A stretch of DNA of 64,000 bases from Dolomedes plantarius (taxonomy: Eukaryota; Arthropoda; Arachnida; Araneae; Dolomedidae), in NCBI GenBank assembly GCA_907164885.2, contig OU015498.1, positions 125,015,727 through 125,079,726 on the forward strand, given 5' to 3'. The notes beneath the pieces were generated by a model that was given only the letters and a program-made list of their open reading frames with translations, was not told the DNA's origin and ran no database searches. The translations under genes were made by a program, and so were the position numbers. How positions within the stretch are numbered: the stretch's first letter is position 1; the number at the start of each line of letters is the position of its first letter. Below are positions 10,590 through 22,637 of the stretch, piece by piece.

Positions 10590-11526
10590 AAAGCGTCCCA
10601 AACATGCTCGATAGGATTCAGGTCCGGTGATCGAGCTGGTCACTCCATGCGCTGAATTGTTTCCTGCTCAAGATAAGCATCCACGATGCGAGCCCTGTGC
10701 TGTCTCGCGTTATCGTCCTGTAGCACTTATCACCTCATATAGCACTTATCACCTCATATAGTGCCCCGGCATAAGGTGCACATAAGTATCAAGGATGTCA
10801 CCTCTATACTTGTGAGCTTTCAAATTTCCACGGGAAAAGACATGAAGGTCTATACGTCCACCCAAAGAGATGCCACCCCAAACACAGACACTGTCTGATC
10901 CATATACATCTCTTTCACGGATGTGTGATGGATGAAAACGAGTTCCAGGTTCTCTCCAAATCAAAATACCCCTACTATTGCTTTGGAGACTAAACTTGGA
11001 CTCATCCATAAAGAGAACAACCCTCCATTGATCACGCGTCCAGTGGACATGTTGACGTGCCCACTACAAACGGTCCCGCCTACGGCCTGACGTAAATAGC
11101 TGGTTACCTCGCAAAAAGACTACCTTCGTGAAGCCTTCTTCGCACAGTTGATGTTGATACCAACCTTCCGGAGCTTGTAGCGAGGGAGGATCTGAGTTCA
11201 GACGGGATTGCGGTTCTATTCCTTTGTGCGCATAATGACAAATATCGGTCATCGGCACTCGTCGTAGAGTATGGCCGTCCTTGGCTGAACCTCCTGGATG
11301 CCGAATCCGTGGTTAGAAATTGTTGCCAAAGTCTATGAACCACAGACGGACTCACATTTAGCCATCTGGCCACTTCTGTCTGACTTTGTCCTGCCTCTAG
11401 TCTCCCAATATCTCACTATCGCAGTTCTTCGGTCAAATGATGCCTGGAGGTCATTGTTACAATTTGGGTATGCCAGAGGTCTAATCTCAACCTCGCAGCG
11501 ACAATTGTCGCCTTGCTCTGAGACAT
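10590..11526 (-). pseudogene. Tc1/mariner transposase, C-terminally truncated
   Basis: Start codon at 11524-11526. The minus strand reads an HTH region (QTEVARWLNVSPSVVHRLWQ), the GRP segment (RFSQGRPYSTTSADDRYLS), TVRRRLHEG, then HVHWTRDQW with the first catalytic Asp in LFMDESKFSLQ. Near 10725-10770 a 21-base unit (ATAGCACTTATCACCTCAT) is duplicated and the frame is lost. The second Asp (LQDDNAR) and the Glu (LNPIEHVWDAL) follow in another frame, and the sequence stops at the junction with element A. Two adjacent stop codons sit after the EELR motif near the N-terminus. Same subfamily as the copy at 34975-35790. Confidence 0.85.
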
Positions 11527-11703
11527 GCACTTTTATGCTCCTCGCAAATGACGAATTACGACTGCAGCGCCACTATTTTGCATAATATAGTATTGTTCAG
11601 CACCTTTTACTTAACAACATATTCAAATTTTAAACAGATTGGCCTAGTTTTGAACGCGTTATCCCTCTTTTTGTGATTTTTCCTTAATTTTTGATAACTT
11701 GTG
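10590..11703 (-). mobile_element. Tc1-like element B, left end truncated
   Basis: The intact right end finishes at 11703 (TTTTTGTGATTTTTCC, TTTTGATAACTTGTG, then TA) and is nearly identical to the right end of the element at 34689-35967. The other end is missing: at about 10590 the sequence joins element A at AAAGCGTCCCAAACATGCTC, which lies inside the coding region. Confidence 0.8.
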
Positions 11704-11705
11704 TA

Positions 11706-12824
11706 TATCGCCATGGTACAAACTAATATTATCTCCTTATCGATTATCAATTGCAAAAAACAAACGTTTATCTCTAAAAGGTTTAATTTTCTTTACTTGA
11801 CTGAAATATATTCCAAATTTATAAAAACAAAGACAGCTGACTTTGGGGAACTATAATTTAGATTCGGGGAAATTACAGGAATGTATGCTCTTGCAGCTTT
11901 CATATTCCTTTTTTTAAAAATGGCGACCTGAATATCAACAGCTCTTGTTTCCATAAAGAGAGAATCAAACGAAGTAATTATGGGAAAGAAACTGCATTCG
12001 CTCTGAACGAAGTCTGAAGAAATGAAAACCTTTAAAAAATAAAAAAAAGCCAAAAGTTAAAACAATTTATTGTATTATAATCTTATTGTTTTACCTAGCC
12101 AATTAAATAACTTGAAGCTTTATAATTACTTCATCCTGTTATTCTCCACAAATAAGGTGTAAATAATTTATGTTATGTTCAAAATACCTGTATTTAATAA
12201 TCAAACATTTGAATTTAATAATCGTGTTTAATAGATGGGCAGAATTTCAACAGGTCCATCATACCTTTCCTGTTGTAAAATTTCTACCTGTAGGATATAA
12301 CAAAGGTTGGTCTGCATATTCCGTACCTAGTAGTATAGATCGCTACAGATTAAATAAGCATATTGATAGCATTAAATTCTGAATCTTCGTTAAAATCATC
12401 TTTGAATTGAATGACGTCGGGTTCCGACCTATCAGATTTAATATTTTTTTTTCTTAAATGTTTATATTACTTTATTTTGTGATGATACAACATTAAACAA
12501 TGTACAGTTATCATCAATTTCATGCTTCTACGTTTAAATTGCATTATTGCAATGATTTATATTAGAATATGGAGCTAATTAGATTGGATTTTAAAATAAA
12601 TTACTTATTATTCGATGGCCCAAAATTTTTTGTAATTTAGTAGTGTTAATCCTTATTATTAGGGAATCCTTATAATTAGGGAAAGCAAATTTATTATGAG
12701 TATAAAAAGTTAGGAGTGAATCAAATGCTTTGACCTAAAATTTAAAAAAAATTTAAAAAGTGGAGTTAATCGATTTGGCTTGTAAATATCTGACATACGT
12801 GTAACGAAATCCAGAACCAGAGGG
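11706..12824. other. unassigned AT-rich sequence
   Basis: No coding sequence or element ends recognised. Confidence 0.4.
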
Positions 12825-12997
12825 TTTGGTTTGGTTTGGAGCTCTACAGTAAACTTCTTGCTACACGAGGGCTAATTAGCCCGGGAAAGGGGATTCCGAA
12901 TGGTTACAAACATCCACGCCAACAGTGTGACTTGAACACACAGGATCTGAACCGAATTCCCATGCTCTAGCCCATTCGGCCATCCCCTGGCAACAAG
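12825..12997 (-). mobile_element. tRNA-derived SINE, family 2, nearly full-length
   Basis: On the minus strand the head reads GGGGATGGCCGAATGGGC (box A-like), then TGTGTTCAAGTCACAC (box B-like). The body contains GGGCTAATTAGCCCTCGTGT and the tail is a run of CCAAA units. Possible imperfect target duplications (ACCAGAGGG/ACCAAGAGGG) flank it. Related copies are at 54126-54277 and, as a 3' stub, 60798-60850. Confidence 0.75.
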
Positions 12998-13006
12998 ACC
13001 AAGAGG

Positions 13007-13057
13007 GACATTACAGGAGGCGATGTTTTACTTTGACATTACAGGAGGCGATGTTTT
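13007..13057. repeat. short tandem duplication (23-bp match, 28-bp period)
   Basis: GACATTACAGGAGGCGATG plus TTTT occurs at 13007-13029 and again at 13035-13057. Confidence 0.8.
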
Positions 13058-13440
13058 CTTGTGTTGTAGTCGTTGGCTTGAGCGGTAAAGTCAAGTCAAT
13101 ACAGTTCATTTGAGAAAAATAGTAATTTTATTTACCTGTACACATTATGGACAACACTCCCTCTTATATTTAACTGGTTATACTTTTTTGAAGTATAAAG
13201 ACGGGAAGATATTTACATGTTTACAATGAACAGAGAGAATGGACGGTAGCTTCTGATCTAACCCATTGATAAAGACGCTATGTCCGCACAAAGGAATATT
13301 AATTTCACTTGTGCACGTGAACATACATTGGGCAATCTTCCAAAACGACAGCCTGGGAAACAGAAATGGAAGTAATTGTAGAAAGGGGAAAGACAACATT
13401 AAAGGTACAGAATTATTCGATGGTGGGACATTCCATATAC

Positions 13441-14217
13441 AGGGTAGTCATAAAAAAAACTTTGCCGATATATGGATCTCTAGCGACCGTTCCGTTCAAC
13501 CGACCGAGATGAGATTTCAAATATAGTTATCCCAAAATATGAGATCGGGATTTTGTGAACGGCAACAAAATGGCGCTCACGGTTATGGTTATAGTTACAG
13601 AAACTCGAAAGTTTTGAATGACAACGCCCACTTTTTCCCCTCGCAAAATGCTCAGCGTATGCGAAAACTCTAAATAGCGTTGGAACGGTAAGTGTATCAC
13701 GAAAAAAGGAAGCATTATTCACTCACAAAAACAGCTTTGCGAACGGCCTACAGAAACCTGATCGCGGCGCACGGAGGAAATTTTCATATGACAGAGACAA
13801 GACAGAAATCACTGATGACAACACAGATCGACAAACCATGGCCAACAAACGAAAAGTTTTATTTGGATTGCATATTTTCCACATGGGTGCCATCATCGTG
13901 TTTTTGTTGGCCGTTCACAGAGCTGTTTTTTGTGCATGCGTAACGCGTCGGTTTTTTGTGATACACGTACCGTTCCAACGCTCTTTAGGATTTTCGCATG
14001 TGCTGAGCATTTTGAGACGGGAAAAAGGTGGGTGTTGCCATTCGAAAATTTTGAGTTTCTATACCTATAACCATAACTGTGAGAGCCACTTTGTTGCCGT
14101 TCACAAAATTCTGAGCTCATACCTTTGAATAACTATATCTGAAGTCTCATCTCGATTGGTTGAACGGAACGGCCGCTAAAGGTCCATATATCTGCAAAGT
14201 TTTTTATGACCACCCTG
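13441..14217. mobile_element. fold-back (long inverted repeat) element
   Basis: The left arm begins CAGGGTAGTCATAAAA and the right arm, reverse complemented, begins GCAGGGTGGTCATAAAA. Each arm is about 265 bp and shares ACTTTGC, GATATATGGA, CCGTTCCGTTCAACC and GAACGGCAACAAA. The centre is about 240 bp. A TA precedes the left end. Weaker inverted similarity continues outside (CAGAAAYGGAAGTAATTG at about 13362 and, inverted, at about 14312). No transposase frame seen; the small open frames are side effects of the repeat. Confidence 0.7.
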
Positions 14218-14558
14218 CAATATATATATATATAATAACGTCTCACCAGTATTAACTCTATTCCATGAATTATCTATCTTTAATGTTGTCCTCCCCCTTA
14301 TGCAATTACTTCCGTTTCTGTGTAGCGCCTAGCTGTCACTGGGCATATTGCATCACATACAATCACGCGGACAAACGGAAAAAACTCTCTTTTGTACTAC
14401 AGTGCAAGTCAAACTGCGCGCTCGCTTAGCGTTTGGGTATGGGGTAGACAGGATGCTAAGTACTCTCTCCTGCATTCGTTGTTAATTTGCAAATAGCTTT
14501 CCTCTTTATACATCTTAGGTATGTTAAACAACTAAATATTAATAACTAGATGGTAAAC

Positions 14559-15107
14559 CGTCATTTTGACGCCATAATACTAATAATGACGTAATAATGG
14601 AAAAAGTATATGAAAGTAAAAAATATCCCGAATTATCTAACAATATTGCATTTAATCCACACCTTGTAAAAGCAAACCCTTTCATTATTTTTTATTTATT
14701 TAGTTTTTCATGTGATTGGAGTAGTAGACTGCCATCCAACCCGTCATTTTGACGTCATAATAGTAATAATGACGTCATAATGGAAAAAAGTATATGAAAG
14801 TTAAAAAATATCCCGAATTATCTAGCAATATTGCATTTAATCCACACCTTTTAAAAGCAAACCCTTTTCATTATTTTTTATTTATTTAGTTTTTCATGCG
14901 ATTGGAGTAGTAGACTGCCATCCAACCCGTCATTTTGACGTCATAATACTAATAAAGACGTCATAATGGAAAAAGTATATGAAAGTTAAAAAATATCCCG
15001 AATTATCTAACAATATTGCATTTAATCCACACCTTGTAAAAGCAAACCCTTTCATTATTTTTTATTTATTTAGTTTTTCATGCGATTGGAGTAGTAGACT
15101 GCCAACC
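14559..15107 (+). repeat. tandem array, three units of about 184 bp
   Basis: Units start near 14560, 14743 and 14929 with GTCATTTTGACGTCATAAT and end with GATTGGAGTAGTAGACTGCC. The copies differ by a few substitutions and single-base indels. Each unit carries up to two TGACGTCA palindromes; both are mutated in the first unit, both are intact in the second and one is intact in the third. Confidence 0.9.
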
Positions 15108-15468
15108 AGTTTTTTACAGCTCACTACGCGGTATGAATACTTGAGCTACTTGATTCATTCACATTTAGGTTTGTTTACTTTCAGAATTCATCGCAAAAGT
15201 AAACAGATTTTTAAAAACTGTTAAATATACAGCTAAAAGCATCCAATTTTTTTAGTTCTGAATGTTTTATAGAAAAATAGGCTGAACATACGTGATTTGA
15301 TGGAGAAGGTATTAGTTTTTAGGTAACAAAAAATTCTGATCCACATCTGAAATTGAAATTAAGCCTAACCGGCTGTTTGTTTACTGAGGGCTTCAATTGA
15401 AAGATGAGTACAGCCCGGAAGTGTTATACAGAGACAACAGCTATTATATATATAATGTGCTAGAGTTA
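15108..15468. other. unassigned sequence
   Basis: Nothing recognised between the tandem array and the MITE. Confidence 0.4.
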
Positions 15469-15654
15469 GGGCCTGTTCACATAGGAGTCCGTTGCGTTGC
15501 GTTAAGGAAAAGATGACGTTGAGACGAAAATAAACCAATCATAGGCGTTAAAAATTTCATTGCTAATCGTTTGGAGGCCTATGATAGGTTTATTTTAGTC
15601 TTAACGTCATCTTTTCCTTAACGCAACGCAACGGACTCCTATGTGAACAGGCCA
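15469..15654. mobile_element. PIF/Harbinger-like MITE, copy 2 (186 bp)
   Basis: Same length and sequence layout as the copy at 5566-5751, starting GGGCCTGTTCACATAGGAG and ending ATGTGAACAGGCCA. TTA duplications flank it (15466-15468 and 15655-15657). Confidence 0.85.
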
Positions 15655-15657
15655 TTA

Positions 15658-16543
15658 ATCTATTAATCCCATCTACTGCACTGTTTGATTGGACTTGTTA
15701 CCGTTCAAGCTGACTACAACTTTTTAAACAAGAAACCACTTACAATCCAGAAATTTCAGTTCTTCTGTTTCCGAATATAAGTCTAATTATAAGACTTATA
15801 TTCGGTTATAAGTCTCAGTTAAAGCATTCTGTAGGTGGTATAAAAATAAAGGTTAGGTTAATAACTGTTAGGTTATTAGAAAAGATTATTAGCAGAGTTG
15901 TATCATCAAGCTTTACTTGCAGTAGCAACCATATACATTAAGTAAAAGATTGAAAACGAGGAGCGCCTATGGAACTGGTATCTCTTGTAAACACATCCGC
16001 ACGCCAAAGAGACAGGAGGCGAAGTGCAAACATTAGTATGCCAACCTTTTCGGCGGCTGAGCTCTATCGCAGCCTTTGGCGACAAAGTGGGAATGAGCAT
16101 TGAATATCCCAACATTAACATTAAACAAGAGTGGTGTATACTCACGCAATAAATTTACAGCGTCTACATCTTAGTAGCGATCCACAAACCACACGCTCCA
16201 CAGAGCACACAGGAGAAAAGTTTTGTGGTCAATGGCCCTCTACTTCCGTGCCTTGGCATTATCTTGGTTGGGGCCTGCCTAGCACCTTTGGAAAAACGAG
16301 CATGTTAGTTTAACAGATTGGAAGGTGAGAGAATTTTCATCCTTGAATTTTTGCGACGAAAGGAAGAAAGTAAATTAGGAGACAGTTTAAACGTTAAGAA
16401 GTTGTAAAGAATTAAAAAAAAATTAAAACCGTGAGTAATGCGAACTAACCGTGAGTTATTAACTAACGTAAAATAAATTGGAAATATATTTTTATTCTAA
16501 GTTTTTTGCCGTAAGTAAATTTACTTGTCAATTTTCTTTAAGG
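15658..16543. other. unassigned sequence
   Basis: Contains a small inverted repeat around 15778-15815 (AGACTTATATTCGG / TTATAAGTCT). No gene recognised. Confidence 0.4.
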
Positions 16544-17256
16544 GGACAGTAGACTTTCAAAATTGAGAAATTTGTCCAAAAATTCGATTTTTTTTACTTT
16601 ATTGAATTGTGAAACTACGGACGAGTAGGAATGTGTTGCAAAAAGAATTTTTAATTTCTGTGATTACTTTCCTAGTTATAGGCATTTGTATTTAATTTAG
16701 ATATTTTGTGGTTACTAATAGCAATAACTTTAAATGTGTTTTTCTCAAAATAAAAATTTTCATGTCATACGAATATTCAAACTGCTCCAAGCGCATTTCT
16801 AATTATCGTATTGCTTTGAAATTTAACTTTTATATACTTAACTGTATATCGAATAAATCTGATTGAAAACAGTTATGTTTCGTAGCTCAGAATTTCTAAA
16901 TTTTGTACTTGAAAAGATGATTTAGAGGTATATCGCTTAATAAAAAGGGTGTTTTCAATGTTATTATTATTTTCTCTTTATATGTTTAATGAATGCTTAA
17001 AATAAGCAAGAAGTTTCATTGTTAGTTCTATAAGGTATCCTGTAAATAAAAAATACCATATTATATGCAAAAGAAATGCGCATGGAACATTTTTAATTAC
17101 GCCAATTTTTGCTATAATTAATAATTCATAATTCATAAATTATTAATATTTCATCATTAAATTTTAACCACTTGTACATATCTATGGTACTAATCACAAA
17201 TTCAAATTTCAAGCAAATCCATTCAAAACAAAAAAAGTTAGGTTTGAAGGTCCACT
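16544..17256. mobile_element. candidate non-autonomous DNA transposon
   Basis: The left end reads ACAGTAGACTTTCAAA. Inverted, the right end reads ACAGTGGACCTTCAAA, a 16-base pairing with two mismatches. No open frame and no certain target duplication. Superfamily unknown. Confidence 0.4.
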
Positions 17257-17278
17257 GTAAATTATAAGAAACACATGC

Positions 17279-17635
17279 TTGCCAACTCGGAGCGGTAGCA
17301 GCCTTTATATAGACGGAAAAAAGTTCGTTACTGTGGAACGTACACAACACATGAATTGTCGATTCCTTGCGCGCGCGTTGGCCAAGCCAGCTCGTGTACA
17401 AAGAATTGAGACACCGCCTTCACACAGTCGCGCTAGCGGCGAGTCGAATCGCTTGGGGAGGTACAAGGCGAATTCATCCCGCTTTTCTCCTCGCCAATCG
17501 TGGTGCTCGTATCGGGAGCAGTTTTCTGGAACGAGTAAAAGGGGCGAATGGCGGCGGGAAGTATTGTTCACAGAAAGAAGCGTGAATGTGAGAACGGTCA
17601 CTCGCGTCGATGCAGGGACGTGACGAAATTTTGAA
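17279..17635. other. GC-rich, CpG-rich island of about 350 bp
   Basis: Strikingly richer in CpG than its flanks (for example GCGCGCGCG at about 17370 and GTCGCGCTAGCGGCGAGTCG at about 17430). A TATA-like TTTATATAGACG is at about 17302. Open frames exist on both strands but resemble nothing I know. It could be a promoter/first exon or a GC-rich repeat. Confidence 0.35.
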
Positions 17636-17814
17636 TTAAGAGAATGATTAATTTGGTAAGAGGGGGGGGGGGAGTTTAATTCTTCATAAATCTGAACATC
17701 CCTGAAGTAGTAGGGGGCATTAATAAATTGTCTAATTGTAACATTTTGGGCAGCATAGAATCTATTTTATATTTCTCTATTTTATATTATATTATTTTAA
17801 TCTATCTATTTTAT

Positions 17815-18299
17815 ATTTGTAAGACCAAGCCTGGCAAGCTTAAGTTAGGATGGGTCTTAGGAATGCACTGTAGATGAGCAACATATTCTTAATTCTTAAA
17901 CAGCTGTTCTGAGCAGTTAAGGGAGAAGTATTCTTTTAGCAGCTCTGAACTTGTCAAAATTAAGTTTTGTGAGAGGGAGCCAAGTGAGATGATGATCAAT
18001 GGTCACTCCAAGATATTTGCAGATGGTCGACCAGGGGATAGGGATATTGCTAACATGAATATTGAGGTTATTGTAGGAGGAGGGTAGTTTTCTGGAAAAC
18101 ATGACTGCTACGCACTTGGTGGGGTAAATTTTAATCTTCCACTTAGCCAAGAGCGTATTTGAATTAGGTGAGAATTTATGTGAGTAATGGTTGAAGAGAT
18201 TATCCTACTTGACCTGTAGATAGCTGTGTCATCAGCGAACATGACAATATTGGTTTTTTGGATTAGGGGGAACTCCACACAGTTTACAAAGCGTGTCTT
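17815..18299 (-). pseudogene. jockey-type LINE reverse transcriptase fragment
   Basis: The minus strand encodes the palm/thumb end of a non-LTR retrotransposon reverse transcriptase. MFADDTAIYRSS contains the FADD catalytic pair (about 18228-18245). It is followed by ITHINSHLIQIRSWL, then in another frame KWKIKIYPTKCVAVMFS and ICKYLGVTIDHHLTW. After a second shift near 17917 it continues with the thumb segment ending SAFLRPILT, a stop, then ACQAW. There are at least two frameshifts and one stop, and both ends are missing: the left side stops near 17815 and the right side near the TA array at 18330. A truncated, dead LINE copy. Confidence 0.85.
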
Positions 18300-18326
18300 A
18301 TATACAACTTAAAGGTTATAAAAATT

Positions 18327-18454
<128 letters not shown>

Positions 18455-19358
18455 AAGGAGATTAAAATTTCCATGGAACTTTACGGTACGTATAAACTAT
18501 GAAAAATAAAAAAATAAAAAGGAAAACTTATTTTAGAGTGTCCTTTTCAATGCCTATTCATGCCGGTTTTTAATTAAGTCCTAATGGTAGGTCTTCTAGT
18601 CTTGGAGAGCAAATTTTCGCTTTCTTCCTTTTAGTTGGATGCTGACTGTTCGAGGAAGATGACGAATGGAAGCACTGATGAGTAATAGACTCGTGATGAT
18701 GCTAGATGTTTTTTAGTCCCGCACGTGGGAAAAGGCAGCCGATTTATGCATTAGTTCCAAAAAAGGATAATTTGAACACGACGCTTTGAAATGCAACGTG
18801 AAAACGAGGGAAGTACTTATCCAGTGAGGAAAAGTTTATGAATTAAAAGAAGTAAAACAATGATTCTTATTAAAACTGGTAATTTCAAGGGCTTAAATTT
18901 TGACATTTATTCACAAACTCATCCATACATATGTGTAATTATATTAAAACATGATTAACCTTTCGAATCCAAATTTAGCGTCCTAAAGGAGATGAAGTCA
19001 CCTCATCGGTGTTATATAAATAATTTCTGACTGTACGAAACAGACAGTTTTCAATCAAGGGTTATTGAGATATCCGGCGCATAACCCCACGTTTTACTTC
19101 TAAGATCGATGATTCGTTTACTGAAACCTTCATGCTCAAGTGACAGATATTAATTTGCTTTTGTGATTATTCTGTATTAAGTTTGCGTGTGACTTAATAA
19201 TTTCTGAAGTTTACCCTTTACTTCTCAGGAAAGGGAATGAATTATGTTATGGCATTAAATAAATCCCTTTTAGCCTTAAGCATATCGAAACGAGAAACTT
19301 ATTCTCCAAAATCGATGTCTTTTGCTACGAGTTTCTTAATGTTAAAGCATAAGACATT
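18455..19358. other. unassigned sequence
   Basis: No gene, SINE head or inverted ends recognised. Confidence 0.4.
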
Positions 19359-19404
19359 TATATATATATATATATATATATACATACACACACACACACA
19401 CACA
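19359..19404. repeat. (TA)n(CA)n microsatellite
   Basis: TA and CA blocks directly next to a small MITE. Confidence 0.9.
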
Positions 19405-19406
19405 TA

Positions 19407-19524
19407 CAGTCGATTTCGGGCCCTATCAGGCTTATGCTATAGGATTTGTTTCTGTTCTTTAGGATTCGGTCTGAATAAGCGGCTGGACCGATTAACCGGT
19501 GGTCCAATTAACCGAATTCGACTG
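19407..19524. mobile_element. pogo-like MITE, about 118 bp
   Basis: Ends are CAGTCGATTTCGG on the left and, inverted, CAGTCGAATTCGG on the right. The CAGTCGA start resembles pogo/Tigger ends. It sits inside TA/CA microsatellite DNA with TA on the left. No coding capacity. Confidence 0.65.
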
Positions 19525-19568
19525 CATAAATATATCTATGTATATATGTATATATATTATATATATAC

Positions 19569-19649
<81 letters not shown>

Positions 19650-19650
19650 A
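19525..19650. repeat. (TA)n-rich microsatellite with CATA units
   Basis: Mixed TATG/CATA units grading into a long TA array. Confidence 0.9.
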
Positions 19651-20125
<475 letters not shown>

Positions 20126-21670
20126 GGTTAAGTATGCCTAATATGAAACCCTAGCTTGTAGGACGTATAAAGTGCTGCCGCCCGGCGACTGGAGCGTAAA
20201 ACGGTAGTCTATTGCATCATTCGTAATCGGTGAAACAGTCGAGTGTTTGCAAGCGCACACAAAGGTGCAGTATTGTTTTTATTGATTGTGTGCTAATCGA
20301 CTTTTTTGCATCACCATTTTCATTGGCTGTTTCACCTTTAAGGTGTGACTCTTATTAAAACTGTTAGTATTGGATAGGTAGCTATAAAAGTGGAGTGTAA
20401 ACACACGCCTGTTTGTTTTTACGCTAAGGTAAATACTAACCTAAAAAATTCGTTTGCGTGTTCAACAACATGGTCGTGCCCAATATGAGACCCCAAATCA
20501 TGCCTAATATGAGATAGGGTCTCATATCAGGCATTTTAGTTTTCAATCTCACAGCCTTGTTTCCTCTGAAGCTACAGATGCAATGACGTTCATGCGAAAT
20601 CCACAACCATGTAGCAGTTGTGACAATGTGGAAGGTATTGATCAAACAAGTTCAAACTAAGGGGTCAAGGGGGCAAGGGGTTTTTCTTCTGGAGAAATAA
20701 ATCCTTTGCCTACGTTACCTGAGAAAAACACCTCGAAACCAAGTGGGGCCCGTAAATCCAATATTATCACACCATCTCCCTATAAAAATAAATTGATTGA
20801 TACCATTAATAAAAGATCTGCAGCATATTCGAAAAACACTTTGTTTCCTACAAGAAAAAAAGGAATAGACCTAAAAGATAAGAAATCAAAGGATAAACAG
20901 GGAAAAGGAGATTAAGATAAAAAGGAAAAGGATAAGGAAACAATAAAGGGAAAAGGGAAAGGCGAAGAGGTCCCTACAGGAAGGGAAGAATTAAGGATGG
21001 TTGAAAATGCAACACTAATAAAAATACAGAGAATGATTAATCGTAATACTAGCTATGATGATCTCAGCTCATTTGAAGATGATTAAAAACTTTCTCTCCA
21101 TGACAACAGTGATGATAGCATTGAGGAAAACGACGCTGAATGCATTTTTTGTGGTTTTTTTTGGAAGATAATCGGGGAGAGCAGTGGCTTCAATGTAAAA
21201 GGTGTTTCAGGTGGGCCCATGAAGATTATGGAGCTGACGAACTTTTTATTTGTAAACAATGTGAAAAGTTTGATTCTAAAAACAAAAAGTAAACAAAATC
21301 TGTAGTGTAAACCAACTAATTTGTTTAATAGTCACTTTTCTTTTTCACCTATTAGTGTATATAGGTAACTGTTATATAATAATTGTGTACAGTTTTGTTT
21401 TTATGAACTTTTCAGTAATTCCAATTCATATTTACAGTTGTAGAATGGGAGTCTCATATTAGAACTACTTTTTTCAGACCTCAAAAATGGAACACTTGTG
21501 TTTATAATTCCATACAAGAAAACTGTAAGGTTATTTTCAATTTTCTGTCATTGTTATATGTAGTAAAATATATGTATTAAAAGGATATCAAGTTGGTACT
21601 ATAATCCCTCACTTACTTTCCTAGTTATATATGAAAATGAAAAGGGGTCTCATATTCGGCACATTTACCC
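20126..21670 (+). mobile_element. pogo-like element, internally deleted
   Basis: The left end is GGTTAAGTATGCC and AATATGAAACCC. The right end, inverted, is GGGTAAATGTGCC and AATATGAGACCCC. The motif TGCCYAATATGAG recurs subterminally in both orientations (about 20467, 20495, 20518) and a weaker version is near 21452, as is usual for transposase-binding repeats. It carries only the C-terminal part of a transposase. Confidence 0.65.
20560..21292 (+). pseudogene. C-terminal zinc-finger remnant of a pogo-like transposase
   Basis: Reads FMRNPQPCSSC, a stop, then TPSPYKNKLIDTINKRS and a Lys-rich linker. It ends in a Cys/His cluster: CIFCG, WLQCKRCFRWAHEDYG, then ICKQCEKF, a PHD-like arrangement (C-x2-C ... 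C-x2-C-x4-H ... C-x2-C). This tail is known from arthropod pogo-type transposases. Stops occur in the linker and a T-run slip near 21157 shifts the last block. The catalytic DDE domain and the N-terminal CENP-B-like HTH are absent. The likely original stop is TAA at 21290-21292. Confidence 0.6.
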
Positions 21671-22637
21671 TTATATATTGTTTTATGTCGTCCATATTCT
21701 ATAATAGTCCCTATAATGTATTATACTATACCATTATATTGTCATTTCGACGTGAAATTCTATATTACTCTCATCCTTCGAAAACTATTTCTGAGCTTCA
21801 TATATTTTGGTTTTACACCCAGAAAAAGAACATATACAGGAGAAATAACACCTTGAGATACATTATAAATCATAACTTTTTCCATAATATTGATATTCAA
21901 AAATATTAAGATACGTCTGCCAAGCAAAACGTTCCCATAGATATATATAAGACCGAAATAGAAACGAAATCTCAGACGTATGAGTAAAAAAAAAAAATAA
22001 GTGTAGAATTTCAAAGAATAGAAAAGAAACCAGTATTTTCCTAGCATCTTATGAAACCGAAATTTAGAAAACTTTGACTTAGGAATCTTTAAAGACACCT
22101 TATGGTTTGGCGGTGAAAATACTCGAGACTTGTTTATTTTATTCCTATTATGATTTCACGACGCAAAGTTTACTTTACAATTAATGTTTAATACTCAAAT
22201 ACAGCCTGTACTCAAGTCATTTTTTGAAAGCCTGAATAAATCCATGTTTTTAATATTCAATTTTTAAGGATGCTAGTTTTTTAATTTTCTAGATATGTGA
22301 AGAATATACGTAGGGTTTTCAATAAAGAAGGAATGACTTTTTCTTTTAAAGCGAATTAGATTATTTATACGAAAAGCCAATGTGCAACCCTCCCACTTGG
22401 CATAGTGGACTTTAATATTTGGAGGAAAGCTACAAATATTAATTTCAGATAATTTTATTAGACATCAAATGTTGCACTGAACCACAGAACATGCCATCCC
22501 ATCGCGTACAACAGTACGCCCCAGATAAGCCTACATGAATCAGGCAGTTAAAAGCGGTAGAAAAGTTCGTCCTACTATATCGCTGGCAAAAGTCTTAACT
22601 TCTTTTTCTTTTGGGCAGCAGCATGAAGCTAAAAAAG
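21671..22637. other. unassigned AT-rich sequence
   Basis: No gene recognised. The open frames on both strands at 21630-22100 are AT-driven. Confidence 0.4.

Noticed and set aside
13692..14128. Several overlapping frames on both strands
   Set aside because: They fall in the arms and centre of the fold-back element, show no family motifs, and mirror each other because of the inverted repeat.
14559..15107. CRISPR-like regular array
   Set aside because: Only three units of about 184 bp with no repeat/spacer alternation in a eukaryotic context; a simple tandem repeat.
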